DNA of 64,000 nucleotides from Prochlorococcus sp. AG-363-P06 (GTDB lineage Bacteria; Cyanobacteriota; Cyanobacteriia; PCC-6307; Cyanobiaceae), in contig QCGD01000005.1 in the NCBI GenBank assembly GCA_003280025.1, positions 1 through 64,000 on the forward strand. Reading direction: 5' to 3'. The position numbers and the translations under genes were made by a program. Of the stretch, positions 57,047-64,000 are shown piece after piece. The notes below the pieces were generated by a model, which did not search any database, had not been told where the DNA came from, and was given only the letters and a program-made list of their open reading frames with translations. Each line of letters starts with the position of its first letter. Position 1 is the first letter of the stretch.

Positions 57047-57066
57047 AAGTAGATTTCAATCTACTT
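57047..57066. terminator. Shared hairpin between psaK and dxs
   Basis: AAGTAGAT-TTCA-ATCTACTT is a perfect eight-pair stem with a four-base loop (nine pairs if the loop shrinks). It includes the first six bases of dxs's reverse-strand end and so overlaps the dxs stop codon. Its symmetry allows it to end transcripts from both sides, although T-runs are weak. Confidence 0.5.
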
Positions 57067-58950
57067 ATCTAGTTTAAATTTTTCTATAATTTTATCTGCC
57101 ATCTGATCAGGGTTTAGTCCTAGTTTTTCTTTACTCTGATCTGGTGTAGCATGATCAACTAAAACATCTGGTATACCAATTCTTAATACAGGAACATTGA
57201 CTTCATTATCGTTGAATAACTCAACAATAGCCGAACCAAATCCTCCAATTAATGTTCCTTCCTCCATAGTTACCACTTTTCTAATTTTATTGGCTAAAGG
57301 AATTATTAGATTATGATCTAAAGGTTTTACAAATCTTGCATTTACAATACATGCATTAATGTTCTTTTGCTTTAATAATTTAGCTGTTTCTATCGAGGAT
57401 GCGACCATAGATCCATAAGCAAGAATTAAAATATCATTTCCTTCTTCTAATATTTCACCTTCACCAATTTTTATAGGTTCCCACCCTTCATCCATTACAG
57501 CTACTCCAAGCCCTGAACCTCTTGGTATACGAAGTGCTGTAGGACCTTTATGATTAATTGATGTAATTAACATTCTCTGTAGTTCCCCCTCATCCTTTGG
57601 AGCCATTAGTACAAAATTAGGAATTGATCTCATATAGCTAATATCATACTGACCCTGATGTGTTGGACCATCAGCTCCAACAATTCCAGCTCTATCAAGA
57701 ACAAATGATACAGGTAATTTCTGAATACCAACATCATGTATTAGTTGATCAAAAGCACGTTGTAAAAAAGTACTATAAATTGCCACAACAGGTTTAAGAC
57801 CATCACAAGACATTCCAGCAGCAAGCGTTACAGCATGCTGTTCAGCAATTCCTACATCTATATATTGATCTGGTATATTTTTTTGTAATAAATCTAAACC
57901 AGTACCAGTAGCCATTGCTGCTGTTATTCCTACTACTTTGCTATCCTGCTCACATATTTTTAGTAATGTTTGACCAAAAATCTTACTATAGCTAATAGGT
58001 TTTGGCTTGCTAGATGGGATAGATTTTCCAGTCGTCAAGTCGAATGATGATTGGGCATGATAACCTACTTGATCAGCTTCTGCATATGGATAACCTTTTC
58101 CTTTAGTGGTAACAACATGAACAAGGACTGGTTTCTTAAGTCTATGGGCTGCATTAAATGTATTGATTAGGTTATTTATGTCATGACCATCAATGGGTCC
58201 CATATAAGTAAATCCAAGTTCTTCAAATACAGCTCCAACTTTTGGCACTGCCAATCTTCTTACACTTCCTTTAATGGATTTCAACTCTTCTGGAATATCT
58301 TTACCAATTAAAGGAATATTTTTAACACTTTCTTGAACACTATCTGAAAGAAATTGTAAGGGAGGACTAAGTCTTACTTTATTTAAATAGGTTGATAATG
58401 CTCCAACAGGTGGAGAGATTGACATGTCATTGTCATTTAGAACAACAACCAAGGGTGTATTAGGAAGGTGTCCAGCATGATTAATGGCTTCTAATGCCAT
58501 TCCTCCAGTTAAAGCACCATCTCCTATCACAGCAACACATTTATGATTTTCTCCCTTTCTGTCTCTTGCTAATGCCATTCCCAATGCAGCTGATATTGAT
58601 GTACTTGCATGACCTGCACCAAAATGGTCAAAAACACTTTCACTTCTTTTAAGATAACCGGCTACTCCGTTTTGTTGCCTTAGTGAGTCAAATTCATTGA
58701 AGCGACCAGTTATTAATTTATGAGGATAACCTTGATGTCCTACATCCCAGACAACCTTATCAAAATCCAGGTCAAGTGTTTGATATAAAGCTAATGTCAA
58801 TTCAACTACACCTAATCCAGGACCAAGATGTCCTCCACTTGTAGACACTACTTGCAGATGCCGTTCTCTGATCTGACAAGCAATTTCTTCTAATTGTGAA
58901 ACCGTTAAGCCATGAAGTTGATTAGGATGGCTTAACTCGCTTAAAAGCAT
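57061..58950 (-). CDS. dxs: 1-deoxy-D-xylulose-5-phosphate synthase
   Basis: First enzyme of the MEP isoprenoid route, joining pyruvate and glyceraldehyde 3-phosphate with thiamine diphosphate; in this cell it feeds carotenoids and phytol. ThDP binding: [18 protein letters not shown] with [30 protein letters not shown] and RIPRGSG mark the transketolase-like middle and C-terminal parts. Length 629 is normal. It is on its own minus-strand unit, divergent from ilvA. Confidence 0.96.
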   Translation of the reverse strand: MLLSELSHPNQLHGLTVSQLEEIACQIRERHLQVVSTSGGHLGPGLGVVELTLALYQTLDLDFDKVVWDVGHQGYPHKLITGRFNEFDSLRQQNGVAGYLKRSESVFDHFGAGHASTSISAALGMALARDRKGENHKCVAVIGDGALTGGMALEAINHAGHLPNTPLVVVLNDNDMSISPPVGALSTYLNKVRLSPPLQFLSDSVQESVKNIPLIGKDIPEELKSIKGSVRRLAVPKVGAVFEELGFTYMGPIDGHDINNLINTFNAAHRLKKPVLVHVVTTKGKGYPYAEADQVGYHAQSSFDLTTGKSIPSSKPKPISYSKIFGQTLLKICEQDSKVVGITAAMATGTGLDLLQKNIPDQYIDVGIAEQHAVTLAAGMSCDGLKPVVAIYSTFLQRAFDQLIHDVGIQKLPVSFVLDRAGIVGADGPTHQGQYDISYMRSIPNFVLMAPKDEGELQRMLITSINHKGPTALRIPRGSGLGVAVMDEGWEPIKIGEGEILEEGNDILILAYGSMVASSIETAKLLKQKNINACIVNARFVKPLDHNLIIPLANKIRKVVTMEEGTLIGGFGSAIVELFNDNEVNVPVLRIGIPDVLVDHATPDQSKEKLGLNPDQMADKIIEKFKLDK

Positions 58951-59066
58951 TATTTAAAAATAGTTACTTATATAATTTAAAACGCCATGGTGCAAAATGA
59001 GTGTTTTTTTTGAAATAGATCATGTAATGTTTTATTAGATTAATATTTAGTGCTAAAAATATAAAT

Positions 59067-60608
59067 ATGAAAGAATATTTAGAAAAAATACTTCAAGCTC
59101 AGGTCTATGAAGTTGCAAAAAAAACTCCGCTAGAAAAAGCTAATAATTTAAGTAACACTTTCAAAAATCATATTTATTTAAAAAGAGAAGATCTCCAAGA
59201 TGTTTTTTCATTTAAAATTAGAGGTGCTTATAACAAAATGAGACAGCTGAGTGAAGAGCAGCTGTCTAATGGCGTAATTACATCGAGTGCAGGAAATCAT
59301 GCTCAAGGGGTAGCTTTAAGTGCTCTTAAATTGAATTGTGAAGCAACAATATTAATGCCTATAACAACACCTTTAGTTAAAGTTAATGCTGTTAAAAATT
59401 TAAAAGCAAAAGTAATATTATTTGGTGATAATTATGATGAAACATACAAGGAAGCTATCCGTATAAGTGAGGAAAGAAAGTTATGTTTTATTCATCCTTT
59501 TGACGATCCAGACGTTATAGCTGGCCAAGGTACTATAGCCATAGAACTTGAGCAACAATTAAATGAACCTCCTTATGCTATTTATGTAGCTGTAGGGGGA
59601 GGAGGATTGATTTCGGGAATCTCAATTTATATTAAAAGTATATGGCCTGAAGTAAAAATAATTGGAGTAGAGCCTGAAGATGCAAATGCAATGTTTAGAT
59701 CTCTCGAAGAATCAAAAATTGTTGAATTGAAATCAGTAGGTCAGTTTGCTGACGGAGTAGCTGTCAAGAAAGTTGGTAAAAAAACATTTGAAATTGGAAA
59801 GAATTACATTGATAAGATGATTACCGTTAATACTGATGAGATATGTGCTGCTATAAAAGATGTTTTTGAAGATACTAGATCAATATTAGAGCCGGCTGGA
59901 GCCTTATCCATTGCAGGAATGAAAAAAGATATTTTAGAATGTAATTTGTTAAATAAAAAGCTGGTCACAATTGCATGTGGGGCAAATATGAATTTTGAAA
60001 GGCTTAGATTTGTGGCAGAAAGAGCTGAGCTGGGAGAGTGTAAAGAAGTAATGATGGCAGTTGAAATACCAGAACGAGCTGGAAGCTTGATAGAATTTTG
60101 CAAATTACTTAACAACAGAAACTTAACTGAATTTAGCTATAGGATGTCAAATTCCAAAAATGCTCAAATATTTGTTGGAGTTCAAGTAAATGGATCTATT
60201 GATAAAAAACACCTTATAACTAATTTTAATAATTCTAACTACCCTTTTATTGATATAAGTAATGATGAATTATCTAAAAACCATCTTAGACATATGGTAG
60301 GCGGAAGATTACCACATAATTTTCAGGAATTCATTCATAAAGAGAAGGTAGAACTGTTATACAGATTTGAATTTCCAGAAAGACCCGGAGCCTTAATAAA
60401 TTTCTTAAATAATATGAAATCTAATTGGACAATTAGTGTTTTCCATTATAGAAATTACGGAGCAGATGTTGGAAGAATAGTTATTGGAGTTTTAATCAAT
60501 AGGAATGAAATTAAAGACTGGGTAAAATTTATTAAATTTTTAGGATATAAACACTGGAACGAAACTAATAACCATACATATAAGCTTTTTCTAGGTGCAT
60601 CAGATTAA
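59067..60608 (+). CDS. ilvA: Threonine ammonia-lyase (biosynthetic)
   Basis: Makes 2-oxobutanoate from threonine for isoleucine synthesis. The PLP lysine is in FSFKIRGAYNKM (near residue 52), SSAGNHAQGVALSA follows, and the phosphate loop is VGGGGLISGI. Residues 330-513 form two ACT-like regulatory domains (PERAGSLIEFCKLL and PERPGALINFLNNM), the sites of feedback control by isoleucine in this family. Length 513 fits. The ilvE gene in the same window acts at the end of the pathway. Confidence 0.94.
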   Translation: MKEYLEKILQAQVYEVAKKTPLEKANNLSNTFKNHIYLKREDLQDVFSFKIRGAYNKMRQLSEEQLSNGVITSSAGNHAQGVALSALKLNCEATILMPITTPLVKVNAVKNLKAKVILFGDNYDETYKEAIRISEERKLCFIHPFDDPDVIAGQGTIAIELEQQLNEPPYAIYVAVGGGGLISGISIYIKSIWPEVKIIGVEPEDANAMFRSLEESKIVELKSVGQFADGVAVKKVGKKTFEIGKNYIDKMITVNTDEICAAIKDVFEDTRSILEPAGALSIAGMKKDILECNLLNKKLVTIACGANMNFERLRFVAERAELGECKEVMMAVEIPERAGSLIEFCKLLNNRNLTEFSYRMSNSKNAQIFVGVQVNGSIDKKHLITNFNNSNYPFIDISNDELSKNHLRHMVGGRLPHNFQEFIHKEKVELLYRFEFPERPGALINFLNNMKSNWTISVFHYRNYGADVGRIVIGVLINRNEIKDWVKFIKFLGYKHWNETNNHTYKLFLGASD

Positions 60609-60632
60609 ATATGAGGTAAATTAGGAAAGAAT

Positions 60633-61172
60633 TTGGTAGTAAAAATCAATCAACCTGATCTCATTACTAAAAACTTATCGACAATAGACCTAATTACAAA
60701 AATTGAAGCTGTTTTGTATTTGAAGGGTAGGCCTATTTCTAAGAATGATCTTGCGGAAATTACTAATTCTGATATCAATTCAATTATAAATGCAATAAAC
60801 GAATTGAAAATAAAATACTGTAACTCTCAATCTGCACTAGAACTAAACGAAATAAATAATAACTATTGTCTAGAATTGAAATCTACACTTAATGATTTTG
60901 TAGAAGATTTATTGCCATCTGAGTTAAAGACATCTGAATTGAGAACCTTAGCAACGATAGCAATTAAGAAAAAGATTTTGCAATCAGATCTTATTATGCT
61001 TAGAGGTTCTGGAGCCTATGATCACATTAAGGAATTATTGAATAAAAGATTTATTGTTAAGCGTAAGCAAAAAGATGGAAGATCATATTGGTTGTCATTA
61101 TCAGAGAAGTTTTTTCAAACATTTGCAGTAAGTAATGAATATCTCTCGCAAATAGGCAGTAAGAATAAGTAA
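60633..61172 (+). CDS. scpB: Segregation and condensation protein B
   Basis: ScpB is the winged-helix partner of ScpA and SMC in chromosome compaction. The 179 residues show IEAVLYLKGRPISKNDLAEI, the second winged-helix LKTSELRTLATIAIKKKILQ and the IVKRKQKDGRSYWLSLSEKF end. The start is TTG 60633 with AGGA eight bases before it. It follows ilvA by 24 bases. Confidence 0.87.
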   Translation: MVVKINQPDLITKNLSTIDLITKIEAVLYLKGRPISKNDLAEITNSDINSIINAINELKIKYCNSQSALELNEINNNYCLELKSTLNDFVEDLLPSELKTSELRTLATIAIKKKILQSDLIMLRGSGAYDHIKELLNKRFIVKRKQKDGRSYWLSLSEKFFQTFAVSNEYLSQIGSKNK

Positions 61173-61205
61173 ATGTTAGAATAAAATAAATATAAGAAAA
61201 TAATA

Positions 61206-61484
61206 ATGCTTTCTGAAATTTTTGCTGTTCTAGCCCAAACATTATCTATATATTCATTTTTGCTAATAATAAGAATTTTGCTTACTTGGTTTCCCGGGGT
61301 TGATTGGAGTAATGGAATATTATCAGCATTAACATCAATTACTGATCCTTATTTAAACATTTTTAGAGGTATTATTCCTCCTATAGGCGGATTAGATATC
61401 TCTTCATTATTAGCTTTTTTACTTCTAAATGTTATTCAAAATTTAATCGCAAATCTACAATATGCAAGCTTAGGATACAGCTAA
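61206..61484 (+). CDS. YggT family (Ycf19-like) membrane protein
   Basis: The 92-residue protein has two hydrophobic spans with the YggT pattern LLIIRILLTWFPGVDW and TSITDPYLNIFRGIIPPIGG between them, then SSLLAFLLLNVIQNLI. Members are linked to thylakoid or nucleoid organisation in cyanobacteria; the molecular role is unsettled. It lies after scpB and is convergent with the MazG-like gene, 3 bases apart. Confidence 0.9.
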   Translation: MLSEIFAVLAQTLSIYSFLLIIRILLTWFPGVDWSNGILSALTSITDPYLNIFRGIIPPIGGLDISSLLAFLLLNVIQNLIANLQYASLGYS

Positions 61485-61487
61485 AAA

Positions 61488-61817
61488 CTAACGATCATCT
61501 CCAGAACCAGATATTTTACCTTTAGCAGCTCTTAATTTTAATTTTTCTAGGTTATTTAATGCAACATCTTCTAGACTAAAGTTAAATTCTGTACATAGAT
61601 TACTTAAATACCATAGAACATCCCCTAACTCTTTTTTTATAGCTAATTTAGATTCTTCATCAAATATACTGTTTTTATCTCTAATTACTTTTTTTACTTT
61701 TTCCGCCACTTCACCAGCCTCACCAACTAAACCAAGGGTAGGGTAAATTATATTTGAACCTAAATTTGGATATTTAGCAGTTTCTCTTGCTTTTTTCTGA
61801 TAAGTTTTAAAATCCAT
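61488..61817 (-). CDS. MazG-like nucleotide pyrophosphohydrolase
   Basis: All-alpha NTP pyrophosphatase of 109 residues. The Mg2+-binding pattern is GLVGEAGEVAEKVKKVIRD (ExxE helix) and KKELGDVLWYLSNLCTEF (ExxD helix). Such enzymes remove non-standard or excess nucleotides; the substrate here is unknown. Related genes occur in cyanophages, but nothing around it suggests recent phage origin. Confidence 0.87.
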   Translation of the reverse strand: MDFKTYQKKARETAKYPNLGSNIIYPTLGLVGEAGEVAEKVKKVIRDKNSIFDEESKLAIKKELGDVLWYLSNLCTEFNFSLEDVALNNLEKLKLRAAKGKISGSGDDR

Positions 61818-61878
61818 AATTTAAATAACGAACTTTAGGTATGTTAAATTTATTTATATCTAGCAATATTATTTATAT

Positions 61879-63669
61879 ATGTCGAATATTGATTTAAAAA
61901 GAAGAACAAAAATTGTAGCCACAATTGGTCCAGCAACACAATCAGAAGAAATTATTACGGATCTTATTAAAGCAGGAGTAACAACTTTTAGATTAAATTT
62001 CTCACATGGAGATCATAATGATCATGCAGAAAGGATTAAAACTATTAGAGAAGTATCCACAAAATTAGATATAGATGTTGGAATACTTCAGGATCTTCAA
62101 GGACCAAAAATTAGACTAGGAAGATTTAAAGATGGCCCTGTAAAAGTTAAAAAAGGAGATAAATTTGTATTAACTTCAAAAGAAGTTGAATGTAGTTCTG
62201 ATATAGCGAATGTTACTTATGAAAAACTTGCACAAGAAGTTACTGCTGGTAAAAGAATTTTATTAGACGATGGCAAAATCGAAATGATCGTAGAAAGAGT
62301 TGATATTAACGCAAATCTTCTAGAATGCTTGGTTACTGTTGGAGGTGTTTTATCAAATAATAAAGGAGTTAATTTTCCGGATGTGCAATTATCCGTAAAA
62401 GCATTAACTGATAAAGATAAAGAGGATTTGAAGTTTGGTTTAGCTGCAGGAGTAGATTGGATAGCTTTGAGTTTTGTAAGGAATCCCTCTGATATCAAAG
62501 AAATAAAAGATTTAATAAATAAAGATGGTTACTCTACTCCTGTAGTAGCGAAAATAGAAAAATTTGAAGCAATTGATCAAATTGATACCTTATTACCTTT
62601 ATGTGATGGTGTAATGGTTGCAAGAGGTGATTTGGGAGTTGAAATGCCTGCTGAGGAAGTTCCTCTTTTACAAAAGCAATTAATAAGTAAAGCAAATACC
62701 TTAGGTATACCTATTATCACTGCAACTCAAATGCTTGATTCTATGGCATCCAACCCAAGACCAACTAGAGCTGAGGTTAGTGATGTTGCTAATGCAATAC
62801 TTGATGGAACAGATGCAGTAATGCTTTCTAATGAAACCGCAGTAGGAGACTACCCTGTTGAAGCAGTCGAAACCATGGCCACCATTGCAAGAAGAATTGA
62901 GAGAGATTATCCACTTAAAGCTATAGAAAGTCATTTACCAAGTACAATACCAAATGCAATAAGTGCCGCTGTAAGTAATATTGCCCGACAGCTAGAAGCA
63001 GGAGCTATAATTCCACTTACTAAATCTGGCTCTACTGCTCGTAATGTAAGTAAATTTAGACCACCAACACCAATTTTGGCCACGACGACAGAAAGGAGTG
63101 TAGCAAGGAGATTACAACTAGTTTGGGGGGTTACACCTATATTAGTAAAAAAAGACGAAAGAACAGCAAAAACATTTAGCTTAGCAGTGCAAATTGCACA
63201 AGAAATGGGAATCCTAAAACAGGGTGACTTAGTAGTTCAAACTGCAGGAACTTTAACAGGTATAAGCGGCTCTACAGATCTAATAAAAGTTGCTTTAGTA
63301 AGAAAAATAATTTCTAGAGGAATTTCCATAGGAGAGAAAGGTGTAACAGGAAAAGCTCGGAATATAAAAGATAGTCAAGACTTATCATTAATAACTCCAG
63401 GAGAAATTTTATTTATTCCAAAGGAAATGTTAAAACAATTACCATTAAGCAAAAATATTGCTGGAATTGTTACTGATGAGAATGTAGATGAAGTTTATAA
63501 ATTATTTAATAAAAATAAAAAGAAAATATCTACAATTTGCAATTTAGATAGTATTCAAGAATTAGTAATGAATGGCAACTTAATAACACTACAGCTTAAT
63601 GAAGGAGTAATTTATATGGGACAAATTGAAGACGATGAGGAAGCTCTAGATAAATATAAGTATGTCTAG
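61879..63669 (+). CDS. pyk: Pyruvate kinase
   Basis: Last step of glycolysis, ATP from phosphoenolpyruvate. Motifs: KIVATIGPATQSEE, FRLNFSHGDHNDH, DLQGPKIRLG, VAKIEKFEAIDQ, and MVARGDLGVEMPAEEVP near residue 255. After the usual catalytic and regulatory domains (to about 470) there is an extra 120-residue tail: it has ITPGEILFIPKEM like the phosphohistidine domain of PEP-utilising enzymes, then an unrelated end. Such long forms (about 590 residues) are known in cyanobacteria and Bacillus. Its stop overlaps the start of the next gene by 8 bases. Confidence 0.94.
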   Translation: MSNIDLKRRTKIVATIGPATQSEEIITDLIKAGVTTFRLNFSHGDHNDHAERIKTIREVSTKLDIDVGILQDLQGPKIRLGRFKDGPVKVKKGDKFVLTSKEVECSSDIANVTYEKLAQEVTAGKRILLDDGKIEMIVERVDINANLLECLVTVGGVLSNNKGVNFPDVQLSVKALTDKDKEDLKFGLAAGVDWIALSFVRNPSDIKEIKDLINKDGYSTPVVAKIEKFEAIDQIDTLLPLCDGVMVARGDLGVEMPAEEVPLLQKQLISKANTLGIPIITATQMLDSMASNPRPTRAEVSDVANAILDGTDAVMLSNETAVGDYPVEAVETMATIARRIERDYPLKAIESHLPSTIPNAISAAVSNIARQLEAGAIIPLTKSGSTARNVSKFRPPTPILATTTERSVARRLQLVWGVTPILVKKDERTAKTFSLAVQIAQEMGILKQGDLVVQTAGTLTGISGSTDLIKVALVRKIISRGISIGEKGVTGKARNIKDSQDLSLITPGEILFIPKEMLKQLPLSKNIAGIVTDENVDEVYKLFNKNKKKISTICNLDSIQELVMNGNLITLQLNEGVIYMGQIEDDEEALDKYKYV

Positions 63670-64000
63670 CAATATCTCTTTAAAAGAAGCCTTTAATATG
63701 GCTTCAAAGACACTAGTTTCAAATAAGCTTAGAAGTTCACTTACAATGCTCGGAATAATAATAGGAAATGCTTCTGTGATAACACTTGTAGGTCTAGGTA
63801 GAGGTGCTCAAACATTAGCAAAAAACCAATTAAGCAACTTAGGTGCGAATGTTCTCTTTATCGTGCCAGGTAACAATGATACAAGGCGGCGGGGTATATC
63901 ATTTCCCAAGAACTTAGTTTTAGCTGACGCAAATGCAATTAGCAATCAAGTTCCAACTGTTAAAAAGGTGGCACCACAAATTTCAACAAGTGAAATAGTA
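63662..64000 (+). CDS. MacB/DevC-type ABC transporter permease, N-terminal part
   Basis: The reading frame starts at ATG 63662 and runs off the window (113 codons visible). LKEAFNMASKTLVSNKLRSS, LTMLGIIIGNASVITLVGLG and LGANVLFIVPGN match the N-terminal MacB periplasmic-core permeases with the first transmembrane helix around residues 28-48. These permeases export peptides, lipids or lipoproteins with a separate ATPase. The ATPase and membrane fusion partner are not visible. Overlap with pyk suggests co-transcription. Confidence 0.85.
   Translation, partial: MSSNISLKEAFNMASKTLVSNKLRSSLTMLGIIIGNASVITLVGLGRGAQTLAKNQLSNLGANVLFIVPGNNDTRRRGISFPKNLVLADANAISNQVPTVKKVAPQISTSEIV

Noticed and set aside
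61488-61817. MazG-like gene as evidence of a prophage
   Set aside because: It is flanked by core genes, has native-looking base composition and no other phage gene is near.

Overview
The window looks like part of the chromosome of a high-light-type Prochlorococcus. The evidence is AT-rich DNA (roughly 30% GC by eye), very short or overlapping gene boundaries, a cyanobacterial photosystem I gene (psaK), cyanobacterial families (DUF1995, DUF2499, DUF3593, DUF3110, CCB-type cofactor assembly protein, ClpS adaptor, HemJ, YggT/Ycf19), and B12 genes next to a B12-dependent MetH. The genus is an inference from gene content and style; no 16S gene is present.

Layout. 1-9781 (minus) is one open frame of at least 3260 residues whose C-terminus lies outside the window. 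It encodes a giant repeat protein: a seven-bladed N-terminal propeller, about 16 cadherin-like repeats, an internal tryptophan-rich module, an SBBP-type propeller and a Calx-beta-like segment. It resembles type I-secreted surface proteins. 9782-10507 is sparse but holds a 44-residue ORF with a good promoter and a LexA/SOS-like box, plus an interrupted frame. 10508-17007 is mostly minus-strand housekeeping: clpS, tRNA-Met, trmL, cobU, lptC, metG, an RNase II-like gene, rpsR and rpmG. pheT follows on the plus strand. 19553-20464 is an unusual gene-poor 0.9 kb with three copies of a 47-nt palindromic repeat that separate small broken or short reading frames.

20465-41441 carries ATP adenylyltransferase, DUF2237, metH, ilvE, cobN, a PHP protein, hemJ, uvrC, a flavin reductase-like gene, coaD, a DacB-type carboxypeptidase, a stop-start coupled DUF1995-nifS-dapF set, and leuS. 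41438-50496 holds pgi, purN, argC, ribBA, a cyclophilin, DUF3110 and a dnaK-dnaJ pair. 50718-64000 holds tRNA-Ser(GGA), a 2Fe-2S ferredoxin, an inositol monophosphatase family gene, hisZ, htpG, rpmB, prxQ, DUF2499-DUF3593, psaK, dxs, ilvA, scpB, yggT, a MazG-like gene, pyk and the start of a MacB-type ABC permease.

The housekeeping genes cover amino acid synthesis (Met, Ile/Val/Leu, Arg, Lys, His), cofactors (B12, riboflavin, CoA, haem, isoprenoid precursors), translation and stress chaperones. The least conventional parts are the giant surface-type protein, the SOS-box microprotein and the palindrome-punctuated island after pheT.
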